Positions 1 to 10,028 of a stretch of DNA of 64,000 nucleotides are shown here, piece by piece; the first letter of the stretch is position 1; each line of letters opens with the position of its first letter. Origin of the DNA: Cyanophora paradoxa (lineage: Eukaryota; Glaucocystophyceae; Cyanophorales; Cyanophoraceae); contig QPMI01000167.1 of NCBI GenBank assembly GCA_004431415.1, positions 1 through 64,000 on the forward strand, read 5' to 3'. The position numbers and the translations under genes are program-made. A model generated the notes under the pieces. The model saw nothing but the letters and a program-made list of their open reading frames with translations, had not been told where the DNA came from and did no database searches.

Positions 1-1
1 G

Positions 2-1094
2 CCGCGGGTGAAAGCGGCACTGGCGGAGGCGTCGCGGCGGGGCGTGCGGATCGTTTTAGCGACCGGCAAGACGCAGTTCGCCACGCGGGTGCGCGCAGTC
101 TCGACACGCCCGCCCCGCTCTTAAGCTTCACTCACGCAGGAAATCTTGGAGGAAATCGCAAGCGTGTGCCCGCGGGCCGGGGAGGTGCCGGGCGTCTTCC
201 TGCAGGGGACGCTGGTGGCGATGCCGGACGGGCGCGCGGTGAGCGAGCGGAGGCTGGGGCGGGAGGTGGCGGAAGAGGTGGTGGCCTTCGCGGAGGGGCG
301 GGGGCGCGGTGCGGCGCTCGCGTACTGCGGCTCCCGCATCGTGGCGCGCGAGGCGACGCCGGAGCTCGTGGAGGCGATCGTGCGCTTCCACGAGCCCCGG
401 CCCGAGTCCCTGCACGCCGCCCTCCCGGGGCTCCCCCGGGGGGCCTCCCTCGCCGCCGCCCACGCCGCCCTCCCCTTCTACAAGCTCCTCATCCTCGACG
501 AGCCAGAGGAGGCCGGCGCCCCCGCCCCCGCCGCCTGCGCGGCTGCTGAGGGCGCCCGCGGCGGCAGGTGGCGGCGATGCGGCCGGCGGTGGAGGAGCTC
601 GTCGCCGGGCGGGGGACCGTCGTGCAAGCCCTCGACAACATGCTCGAAGTCCTGTCCGCCCCGCCCCCGCCCCGCCCCGCCCTCGCGCCACCGGCGGGGC
701 GCGACGGGGGGGCGCGGGCAGGCCGCTGGGGGTGAACAAGGGGGCGGGGGTGGGGCGGGCGCTGGAGCTGGTGGGCACGGGTGGGGCGAGGTGATGGCCC
801 TCGGGGACGCCGAGAACGACCGCGAGATGCTCCTCTCCGCCCGCCTCGGCGTCGCCCTCGGGCCCCCCCCCCCCCCCCCCCCCCCCCCCACCCCCCCCCA
901 CCCCCCCCAACCCCGCGCCCCGCCCCCTCACCGCGGCGCAGGAACGCCAAGGGCGCCCTCAAGGAGCTCGCCGACGAGGTCGTCCCCTCGCACGACGAGG
1001 ACGGCGCCGCCATCGTCTGCCCCCGCCGCCCTCGGCCCCGCTCACCTCACCCGCCCTCGCGCAGGCCATCGAGCGCTTCGTCCTCGGCATGTAG
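2..1094 (+). CDS. Cof-type HAD-superfamily hydrolase, 5' partial, six exons
   Basis: The 3' part of a haloacid-dehalogenase-fold phosphatase; the start lies before the window. Exons I infer: 2-88, 140-511, 568-653, 722-861, 942-1014, 1065-1094. The first exon carries the lysine/threonine strand motif (RIVLATGK). The fourth joins PLGVNKGAG to LGDAENDREML, the magnesium-binding GD..ND motif, and the order matches Cof/YbiV-type sugar-phosphate phosphatases. Splicing across 654-721 restores LEVLPLGVNKG, and across 862-941 restores GVALGNAKG. Introns 512-567 and 862-941 start with GC, the others with GT. Around 777-790 the frame slips by one base between LELVGTG and VMALGD, inside a G-rich run, so either a base is missing from the sequence or the gene is damaged. 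The protein ends ERFVLGM. Family is clear; substrate is not. Confidence 0.85.
862..941 (+). other. Example GC-AG intron (HAD gene)
   Basis: CTCGG|GC...CAG|GAACGCC. Joining the exons gives GVALGNAKG, the expected Cof-family sequence, while a GT donor is not available. The intron starts with a run of about 25 C. Confidence 0.85.
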
Positions 1095-1629
1095 CTCGTC
1101 GGCCCCGCACGCCCACCCGCCCCCCGCCCCCCTTCCTCCCCCGCAAAGAAGAACGCCTCACATTTACACACAAGGTATAAAAACAATCCCAAAAAACCAC
1201 ACAATTGCTCTACATAATTGCAGAAGGGAAAAGCGAATGAAGCCTAGAGGAAAAAGCGAATGGACAAAGGAAAGGATGCGCTGCCAGGGGGAGGATCCTG
1301 CGCACGCAAAGATCCTGTACAATAATTGGGAGGGTGCCCTACAACGTAACACGTTCCAGCCTGAGCTGCATGAGGCTCCAGAGCACAGGGAGCCGGCGAG
1401 CAAAGCCGGGGGCGGGGGCCGCCTGCTCGAGTCGCTGCATACCGTACGGAGAACTGCCTTGAAGACTGTCTGACTGCACACTGGATGGACACTTTATCGA
1501 AACTGTTGTGGGGAACGGAAAAAGGTTCCTGCCGTCGGCGCCAAAAAGTGGCGAAGCACTGCGAAAAAAAGGCCAGAAAAAGGGGATAAAAGGCCTGATA
1601 AAGGAATCGGGGGCGCGGGGGGGGGGCCC
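1095..1629. other. Intergenic stretch between convergent genes
   Basis: No convincing coding exon. It lies between the stop of the HAD gene on + and the stop of the unknown gene on -, so it should hold both 3' untranslated regions. Composition is more AT-rich than the genes (1150-1260 and 1490-1600). Confidence 0.5.
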
Positions 1630-3578
1630 TCAGTGGAAGGAAGAGCGGCGGGGGGCGGGGTCGGCGTCGGGCAGGGCGGCCTCGGGGACGGCGGCCGGCG
1701 GGTCCTGGAGCACGACGTCGGGCGGGGCGCCGCCGGCGAACCCGGCGGGAGCGCCCGGGGCGGGGGCGTGGGCGAGGAGGAGGGGGCGAGGGCGGGGCTG
1801 GAGGCGGGGCGGGCGGGGCGGGGCGCTGGGCGGGGACGAGGCGGGGCCGGGGAGGGCGGGGCCCTCGGCGACGAGGCGGCGCCACTTGTGCGGGCTCTCC
1901 ACGAAGACCCGCGTGCTCGGCGACCCCGCGCCCCGCGGCGTCCCCCGGCCCCGCCCCGCACCCCCCCGCCCACCCCAACCCCACCGCCGGCGACCCGGCG
2001 CCCGACGACGGCAGCGAGAGCTGCGACGGCGACAGCGCCAGCGCCGGCGGCGGCTGCCGAGGCGGTCAGCGCAGGCGGCCGGCGTCGGGGGGAGGGAGGG
2101 GGGGCGCGCACGGAGAGAGCGGTGAGGGGGGAAGGCCCCTCCTCGGGGAGGCTCCCCGGGGCGAGGCGGCGCTTGCGGCCGAGGGCGAGGGACGGGTCGA
2201 GGGGCGGGCGGGCCTCGGAGGAGGCGGCGAGCTCGTCGAGGCGCCACTCCGAGGTGCTGCGGAAGAGCGGGCAGCGCGGCCGCGAGTGCCGCGTCGCCCG
2301 CGCCACGCCCCAGCGCGCCGACGCCATCATCCGCATCCCGCCCGGCGCCGGCGGCGGCGGCGGCGCGAAGAACGAGGCCGTCGAGACGACCCGCCGCATC
2401 GCCGGCGACGGCTCCCGCGGCGGCGGCGGCCCAGCGGCGGCGTGCAGCTCGGGCCCCGCATCGGCCTGCGCCGTGTCGGCCGGGCCGGGGCCGGGGCCGG
2501 TGGGGGTGGTGGGGGTGGGGGTGGTGGGGGCGGGGGCGGGGCGGACCGTGCGGGGGCGAGCTCGAAGACGGGGGCGAGCTCGAAGGGGTTCGCGAGCTCG
2601 AGGCCGGAGAGTCGAGGGGGATCTCCAGCCGCAGCGGCGTTGCCCGCGACGCCGCCCGCAGCCCTGCGCGCGCCGACCGTCGGCCCCGCCGCCCGGGGAG
2701 CCGCGCGCGGGGCCGGCGCACCGAGCGAGGGGAGCGAGGCCTGCGAGTCGGCCGAGGAGCGGCGGCCGGGGGCGGCGCCGCGCGGGGTGATGTGGCCGCT
2801 GGAGCTGCGGGGGCGTGAGGAGGGGGCCGGGGCGCGGGGCGGGGCGGGCGGGCCTGAGGATGTGGGCGAGCTCGCCGTCGTCGTCGGCGTCGTCGGAGGA
2901 GGCGGCGCGGTGCAGCGCGTCCCGCAGCGACGTCGGTGAGAGCGCGCTCCACGGGCACCGCCCCGGCCAGCTCGGCGACGACGCCCGCGCCGGCGGGATC
3001 CCGATTGGCGCCAGCGGCGGCGGCGTCGAGAGGTACAGCCCCGACGGGGAAGGAACGGAAAAGGAAGAGGAGGGGCGGGGTTCCGGTGAGGCGGCCGCCC
3101 GCTCAAAATCGCGCCCCAGGGGCACGACGGGCACGGAGGAGCGTGGCGGGAAGTCGAAGGCGGGGGAGGATCCGGCGGCGGGGGGAGTCCGCGGCACAGC
3201 GGCGAGACTGCAGAGGCGGCCCTCCGAGCGGGATCCAGCGCGGGCCGCAGCCACGGAGCGGAGGCCCGGCAGGCTCGGGGCGCTGCTCGAGGGGACGAGG
3301 CGCGCGTTGGCCGGGGTGACGAGGTCGCGCAGGCGCGGGCTGCACGCCGGCACTTCCTCCGGTGACTGCGAGACGCTGCTGCGCGACGCAGCCCAACGGC
3401 CGTGCCCGTCGGCGCTGGAGGGGACGGACGGGACGAGGGCTGAAGGCGAGGAGCACTCCGAGAGCCCTTCCTCGAGGGGCCCCTCGTCTCCGCGACAAAA
3501 CTCCATCAGCTCCCGCTGCAGGTTGCACGCGTAAGCCCCGCGGCCCAGCGACGCCTCGCCCAGCGAAGCTGAGCCCAT
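1630..3578 (-). CDS. Unknown Ser/Pro/Arg-rich protein
   Basis: I do not recognise this protein. The ATG at 3578 gives MGSASLGEASLGRGAYACN, followed by a long Ser/Pro-rich, probably disordered region with short conserved-looking islands: LMEFCRGDEG near the start, RCPWSALSPTSLRDALHRA with an Asp-rich DDADDDGELAHIL (about 2850-2960), and RSTSEWRLDELAASSEARP (about 2180-2280). Near the end STRVFVESPHKWRRLVAEG precedes a Pro/Ala tail that stops at 1630. At least four GC-rich introns separate these islands, so the exon limits are not certain. Codon usage and the clean reading frame in the islands support a real gene. No signal peptide or membrane segment is evident. Confidence 0.5.
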
Positions 3579-4142
3579 CGGAATTGTGGTTCTTGTCCGT
3601 CCGACGGCCGCGGTGGAGCGCGTTGCCGCTGTGGTCACTCGGCGGCAGCCAGCTCACGTCCCTAAGTCATCATGGCTTGCCGCGTTGAGCCCAGCGGGCC
3701 GCGAAACCTCCGAACCCACCGCCGGCCGAGGGCCAACGGACGCGTACCGGCCGAATCGCGCCTTCCACCGCGGCCGCGACAAGACGCGATGAAGCGACGG
3801 ATGCTTAGCGCGGCAGGGGAACCTCCAGGAACCCGGATGGCGATGGATGGCTGAGGGAACCGCAGCAGGCCGGCCTGGGCGTCGACGTCGATGTCGAAGG
3901 CGACTCGCGCGCGCTATAGCGCTAGCTAGCTCGCGTCGCCTCGCGATAAGCCGCTGAGCGTCGCTGCAGGGCGGCGGGAAGCAGATCTAGAGGGAGCGCT
4001 AGCTCCTGGCGTTGGCGCTCCCGGCCCAATCCCCCCCCCCCTCGCGATGGGCCAATGGTAAGGTAGCGCAAGGGGGGTACATCAGACGACTATGAAAATC
4101 GGGGCCGCACACACGAATTCCAGTTCTCCGAAAACGAGTCGA
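3579..4142. other. Intergenic, left edge of the repeat island
   Basis: No gene seen. The GC-rich upstream flank of the minus-strand gene grades into less GC-rich DNA with short CTAG/GCGC palindromes near 3910-3960. Confidence 0.45.
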
Positions 4143-4320
4143 TTTTTTTTTTTTTCTACGGTGGGCGTGCCCACTCGTAGTACACAACGAGGATACAAGT
4201 CACGGTATCGGGAATCACAGGGATTCGAAGTACAACGTAGCGGAAACAGCAGGAACCGAACCCGGGAATCCGGGAGGTCGTAGCACGACCTTATACCACT
4301 GCGCTAAAGCGCGATCCCGT
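4143..4320 (-). mobile_element. tRNA-derived SINE-like element
   Basis: Read on the minus strand, the unit begins with a tRNA-like head. A-box TAGCGCAGTGG lies at 4306-4296 and B-box GGTTCGGTTCC at 4262-4252. Between them (4291-4275) is a perfect 5-bp stem with a 7-nt loop GTGCTAC, which has the form of an anticodon arm with GCU (serine). No acceptor stem closes the cloverleaf, so this is not a working tRNA. About 100 nt of unrelated body follow, then a 13-nt poly(A) (T13 on the plus strand, 4143-4155). A Pol III head, body and A-tail is the plan of a tRNA-derived SINE. I see no clear target-site duplication. The alternative is a tRNA pseudogene next to a chance T-tract. Confidence 0.5.
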
Positions 4321-4513
4321 GCACGTGCTATATATAGCTATAGCTAGCTATAGCTATAGCGAGCAGGGAGTCATTAATATTTAGTTAATATATGCGCAAA
4401 TATATGTATGTGCGTACGTGCATGCATGCATGCATTCAATAAACATATATATGTCGATACCGGCCGCGGTAACTCCATATTATAAATATTCAACTTATAG
4501 TTAATTATAATTA
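4321..4513. repeat. AT-rich simple-sequence stretch
   Basis: Runs of TATA, TAGC and ATGC steps (TATATATAGCTATAGCTAGC-like, then GCATGCATGCATGCAT). It separates the SINE-like unit from the satellite array. No gene. Confidence 0.7.
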
Positions 4514-6136
4514 CAAGATCCGTGCTCCTGCGGAGCACTAAGTACGGCGAAGCCTCGCGGACGCCCTCGCGGCTGTCACAGTAGGCCTATATATAGGGCA
4601 CTGGCCAGCGGCCTGGCCGATCGCGAACAGCTTTCTGGCTAGAAGCTGGCTGGCTGACGGCCAGTCCAGCTAACGCTGGTCGGCTAGCTAGAGTAATATT
4701 AATGCCATTATGTACTGAGCGAGGAAATAATTAAAGAGTGGAGCAGATCGATCTAGTTTGAGAGGAGATTAATTATATAATATTGTTGGGAAGGAGGCCC
4801 GGCAGGGGCGAGGTTCTCGCGGCCAGGCGCATGCACAGAGCTTGCGAATCGCTTAAAAAGAATCTCGAACGCATATAGCATCGATGTGCAGGTCTGCGGA
4901 GGCGAGGGCGCGCGGAAAGATGTGCAGGCGTGGCCAGGATCGAAGTTTTGCGTCGGCTGGATTGCCGCCGTCCGCAGAGCTCGCGCAAAGCTTTACAAAG
5001 AGCTCAAATGAATACTGTAGCAATGCCCATGCGTGAGCATGCGAGGGCGTGCATGCGGAAAGCTGTGCGCGCAGGTCCGTGCAAGATCGAACTTTCGGGG
5101 TTGGCTGGGTTCTCGCGGCCCGGCGCATCTGTAAAGCATGCGGAAGGCTTTGTCTACATCTCACATGCATATGCTATTGTCCCGCGCATGTGCCGCGGCG
5201 TGGGCGCGCAGAAAGATGTCCGGGTCCGTGCAGGATCGAATTTTTGCCGTCGGCTGGGTTCTCGTGGTCTTCGGCGTGTTCGAAGCTTGTCGAAGGCTTT
5301 GATAAAATCTCAAATGAATATTGTAGCGATGCGCATGCGCGAGGATGCGAGGGCGCGCGGAAAGATGTGCAGGTCTGTAGAGGATCGAATTTTCGGGGTG
5401 GGCTGGGTCCCCGCGGCCCCGCGCATACGCAAAGCGTGCGGAATGCTTTGTCTACATCTCGAATGCTTATGTTATTGCTCCGCGCATGCGCCGCAGCGTG
5501 GGCGCGCGGAAAGATGTCCGGGCCCGTGCAGGATCCGGATCGAATTTTTGCCATCGGGTACCTTCCTGCACTGTTCGGCCTCCGAAAAGCGGATTTCTGG
5601 AGTACGCAGACCTTGCTATGTCTATGCGCGCCAGTACGCATCGATTGCGCGCGTCGCGGGACCGGGCGGAACCGGCCGGATCAAATTTTCGGCCAAGTCT
5701 TCGCACTGGAGCGTCGACGGCGCCCGAAATCGAGCTTGCGGCGATGCGCTCGCCCTCGCGCGTCACTCCGTATCGTTCTGGGGCGTCCCTGGCGCGATTT
5801 CGTCGCGGGACCGGGCGGGACCGGGTCCCACCTTCTGACTCGGACTGCGTTTGTCGGAGGTTAAGTACCGGAATTGATCCAGAGGGAAATTCGATATTCG
5901 CGGGACGCCCACGGGGGAGCGGTCGTCTTAGGGAAGCCAGGACGCTAAAAATGGATCTAGAGAGGTCTGTGGGGGTTCGGGTGGCTGTGTGACTAGCGGC
6001 AATCGCGTCCGTGTCGAGGCAGAATTAATAATTCTGCCTCGAGGGAGTGCGACACGGAAATTATTTAGCAGGGGGGATCTCGAGTGGAAAAAAAGGTTAA
6101 AAAAGGAATTTAGATCGTCGGTTTTTGGGTTTGAGA
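4514..6136 (+). repeat. Satellite-like tandem unit, copy A
   Basis: First of three head-to-tail copies. The unit opens with a perfect hairpin (GTGCTCC/GGAGCAC, 4522-4538), then a TATATATA box (4588-4595), GGCCAGCGGCCTGGCC, and an AT-rich strip. Next come about five subrepeats of ~150 bp, each recognisable by GCGCGGAAAGATGT and GGATCGAATTTT. A GC-rich segment with CGGGACCGGGCGGGACCGGG follows, then a 13-bp-arm hairpin (6014-6042), and the unit ends in GGAATTTAGATCGTCGG. Long overlapping open frames in two phases come from the periodicity and are not genes. Copy B is the same sequence apart from a ~90-bp deletion. Confidence 0.9.
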
Positions 6137-7669
6137 CAAGATCCGTGCTCCTGCGGAGCACTAAGTACGGCGAAGCCTCGCGGACGCCCTCGCGGCTGTC
6201 ACAGTAGGCCTATATATAGGGCACTGGCCAGCGGCCTGGCCGATCGCGAACAGCTTTCTGGCTAGAAGCTGGCTGGCTGACGGCCAGTCCAGCTAACGCT
6301 GGTCGGCTAGCTAGAGTAATATTAATGCCATTATGTACTGAGCGAGGTTCTCGCGGCCAGGCGCATGCACAGAGCTTGCGAATCGCTTAAAAAGAATCTC
6401 GAACGCATATAGCATCGATGTGCAGGTCTGCGGAGGCGAGGGCGCGCGGAAAGATGTGCAGGCGTGGCCAGGATCGAAGTTTTGCGTCGGCTGGATTGCC
6501 GCCGTCCGCAGAGCTCGCGCAAAGCTTTACAAAGAGCTCAAATGAATACTGTAGCAATGCCCATGCGTGAGCATGCGAGGGCGTGCATGCGGAAAGCTGT
6601 GCGCGCAGGTCCGTGCAAGATCGAACTTTCGGGGTTGGCTGGGTTCTCGCGGCCCGGCGCATCTGTAAAGCATGCGGAAGGCTTTGTCTACATCTCACAT
6701 GCATATGCTATTGTCCCGCGCATGTGCCGCGGCGTGGGCGCGCAGAAAGATGTCCGGGTCCGTGCAGGATCGAATTTTTGCCGTCGGCTGGGTTCTCGTG
6801 GTCTTCGGCGTGTTCGAAGCTTGTCGAAGGCTTTGATAAAATCTCAAATGAATATTGTAGCGATGCGCATGCGCGAGGATGCGAGGGCGCGCGGAAAGAT
6901 GTGCAGGTCTGTAGAGGATCGAATTTTCGGGGTGGGCTGGGTCCCCGCGGCCCCGCGCATACGCAAAGCGTGCGGAATGCTTTGTCTACATCTCGAATGC
7001 TTATGTTATTGCTCCGCGCATGCGCCGCAGCGTGGGCGCGCGGAAAGATGTCCGGGCCCGTGCAGGATCCGGATCGAATTTTTGCCATCGGGTACCTTCC
7101 TGCACTGTTCGGCCTCCGAAAAGCGGATTTCTGGAGTACGCAGACCTTGCTATGTCTATGCGCGCCAGTACGCATCGATTGCGCGCGTCGCGGGACCGGG
7201 CGGAACCGGCCGGATCAAATTTTCGGCCAAGTCTTCGCACTGGAGCGTCGACGGCGCCCGAAATCGAGCTTGCGGCGATGCGCTCGCCCTCGCGCGTCAC
7301 TCCGTATCGTTCTGGGGCGTCCCTGGCGCGATTTCGTCGCGGGACCGGGCGGGACCGGGTCCCACCTTCTGACTCGGACTGCGTTTGTCGGAGGTTAAGT
7401 ACCGGAATTGATCCAGAGGGAAATTCGATATTCGCGGGACGCCCACGGGGAGCGGTCGTCTTAGGGAAGCCAGGACGCTAAAAATGGATCTAGAGAGGTC
7501 TGTGGGGGTTCGGGTGGCTGTGTGACTAGCGGCAATCGCGTCCGTGTCGAGGCAGAATTAATAATTCTGCCTCGAGGGAGTGCGACACGGAAATTATTTA
7601 GCAGGGGGGATCTCGAGTGGAAAAAAAGGTTAAAAAAGGAATTTAGATCGTCGGTTTTTGGGTTTGAGA
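6137..7669 (+). repeat. Satellite-like tandem unit, copy B
   Basis: Near-identical to the first copy (two long overlapping open frames translate identically in both), so the duplication or homogenisation is recent. It lacks ~90 bp present in copies A and C between two GCGAGG direct repeats near 6346, consistent with a slippage or microhomology deletion. One G is also missing from a homopolymer near 7450. TATATATA box at 6211-6218; the 13-bp-arm hairpin at 7548-7576. Confidence 0.9.
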
Positions 7670-9610
7670 CAAGATCCGTGCTCCTGCGGAGCACTAAGTA
7701 CGGCGAAGCCTCGCGGACGCCCTCGCCGCTGTTACAGTAGGCCTATATATATAGGGCACTCAGCGACTGGCCAGCGGCCTGGCCGATCGCGAACAGCTTT
7801 CTGCAGCTGGCTGGAAGCTGGCTGGCTGACGGCCAGTCCAGCTAGCGCTGGCCGGCTAGAGGAATATTAATTTACTGAGGAACTAAAGGGTGGAGCAGAT
7901 TGAGAAGAGATTAATTATAATATTGTTGGGAAGGAGGCCCGGGAGGGGCGAGGTTCTCGCGGCCAGGCGCATGCACAGAGCTTGCGAATCGCTTAAACAG
8001 AATCTCGCGATCGAATGTATATAGCATCGATGTGCGGGGCTGCGGAGGCGAGGGCGCGCGGAAAGACGTGCAGGTCCATGCAGGATCGAATTTTCGGGGT
8101 CGGCTGGATTCTCGCGCCCTGTCGCGTCCTCGGAGCTCGCGAAAAGCTTAACAAAGATCTCAAATTACTATTGTAGCGATGCGCACGCGCGAGGATGCGA
8201 GGGCGCGCGGAAAGCTGTGCAGGTCCGTATACGTACAGGATCGAATTTTCGGGGTCGGCTGGGTCCTCGCGGCTCGGCGCATACGCAAAGCGTGCGGAAG
8301 TCTTTGCCTACATCTCAAATGCTTATGCTATTGTTCCGCGCATGCGCCGCGGCGTGGGCGCGCGGAAAGATGTCCGGGTCCGTGCAGGATCGAATTTTTG
8401 CCGTCGGCTGGGTTCTCGTGCTCTTTCGCGTCTTCGAAGCTTGTGGAAGGCTTTGATAAAATCTCAAATGAATATTGTAGCGATGCGCATGCGCGAGAAT
8501 GCGAGGGCGTGCGGAAAGATGTTCAGGTCCGTACAGGATCGAATTTCGGGGTCGGCTGGGTCCTCGCGGCCTGGTGCATTTAGAGACCGTGCGGAAGTCT
8601 TCTTCTACATCTAAAATGCATATGCTATCGTTCCGCGCATGCGCCGCGGCGTGGGCGCGCGGAAAGATCTCCGGGCCTGTCTAGGATCGAATTCTTGCCG
8701 TCGGGTATGTCCAGGATCGAATTTTTGCGTCGGCTGGGTTCTCGTGCCCTGTCGCGCCTGCAGAGCTTGCGAAAAGCTTTAAAAAGGAGTCAACTGAAAA
8801 TTGTAGCGATGCGCTCGCGTGAGGATGCGAGGGCGCGCGGAAAGTTGTGCAGGTCCGTCCAGGATCGAATTTCCGGGGTCGGCTGGGTCCTCGCGGCCCG
8901 GCGCATTTAGAGACCGTGCGGAAGGCTTCTTCTACATCTCAAATGCTTATGCTATCGTTCCGCGCATGCGCCGCGGCGCGGGCGCGCGGAAAGATCTCCG
9001 GGCCTGTCTAGGATCGAATTTTTGCCGTCGGGTACCTTCCTGCGCTCTTCCGGCTCCGAAAAGCGGATTTCGGGGGTGCGCAGGCGCTGCTATGTCTATG
9101 CGCGCCCGTACGCATCGATTGCGCGCGTCGCGGGACCGGCCGGAACCGGCCGGATCAAATTTTCGGCCGACTCTTCGCACTGGAGCGTCGACGGCGCGCG
9201 AAATCGGGTTTGCGGCGATGCGCTCGCCCTCGCGCGTCATTCTGTATCGTTCTGGGGCGTTCCTGGCGCGATTTTGTCGCGGGACCGGGCGGGACCGGGT
9301 CCCACCTTCTGACTCGGACTGGATTTGTCGGAGGTTAAGAACCGGAATTGATCCAGAGGAATATTCGATATTCGCGCGACGCCCACGGGAGAGCGGTCGT
9401 CTTAGGGGAGCCAGGACGCTAAAATTGGCTCTAGAGAGGTCTGTGGGGGTTCGGGTGGCTGTGTGACTAGCAGCAATCGCGTCTGTGTCGAGGCAAAATT
9501 AATAATTCTGCCGCGAGGGAGTGCGACACGGAAATTATTTAGCAGGGGGGATCTCGAGTGGAAAAAAAGGTTAAAAAAGGAATTTAGATCGTCGGTTTTT
9601 GGGTTTGAGA
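7670..9610 (+). repeat. Satellite-like tandem unit, diverged copy C
   Basis: The third copy is diverged and longer (about 1.94 kb). It has about seven ~150-bp subrepeats instead of five, alternating a GTGCAGG...TTTTCGGGGTCGG type with a GTCCGGG...TTTTTGCCGTCGG type, so the higher-order unit is a dimer of about 300 bp. The TATA run is extended (7744-7753). The terminal hairpin near 9487 has lost perfect pairing. It keeps the segment deleted in copy B. Confidence 0.85.
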
Positions 9611-9657
9611 AAGAGGCTTCGCCTGAAAGAGGCTTCGCCTGAAAGAGGCTTCGCCTG
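9610..9657 (+). repeat. 16-bp tandem repeat x3
   Basis: Three exact copies of AAAGAGGCTTCGCCTG, each with a small AGGC-TTC-GCCT hairpin, sit exactly at the right end of the satellite array. Confidence 0.95.
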
Positions 9658-10028
9658 ATAAAGACTGATTGGCTCGATCGATCGAGTTTTACGTACTAGT
9701 ATACCAACTGGACAGTGCTAGTGGCCAGTTGAAATCAAGTTTTGCACAAAAATGCGGACGTACTCGGTACCAATCCGGACCGGTACCGGATTTGCGTGCG
9801 GAAATTCAGGAAACTTGATTGAAATTGCCAAGTTGAGGTGAATTTCAGGCCCAACACAGCACGCCGGTCCGACTGGGGCCGCGCCGGCGGCTGCATATTA
9901 TACAGCAAATATATGCACTGATAAAAAGCAATGTATACTTGCGGAAATAGCTCTCAAGATCTTGTATATGTATACCAGATCGAGATCGCTCGGCGCTGCC
10001 GTCTGCGCTAGCTAGCATACCCGTCAGG
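9658..10028. other. Intergenic, AT-richer flank of the array
   Basis: No gene seen. Contains paired short repeats around 9760-9795 (GGTACC, CCGG, GCGGA motifs) and probably the promoter of the orphan gene that starts at 10029. Confidence 0.4.

Noticed and set aside
128-931. Long open frames antisense to the HAD gene and many similar Pro/Arg/Gly-rich frames throughout
   Set aside because: Very high GC makes stop codons rare on all frames; these lack conserved motifs and overlap supported genes.
4240-4325. Functional tRNA-Ser (GCU) on the minus strand
   Set aside because: A- and B-boxes and an anticodon-like arm are present, but no acceptor stem pairs and the D- and T-arms are incomplete; a SINE-like head fits better.
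4930-5838. Long open frames (302 and 271 codons) in satellite copy A, repeated in copy B
   Set aside because: Two phases are open over the same DNA and the peptides repeat with the ~150-bp period; this is a result of the repeat, not a protein.
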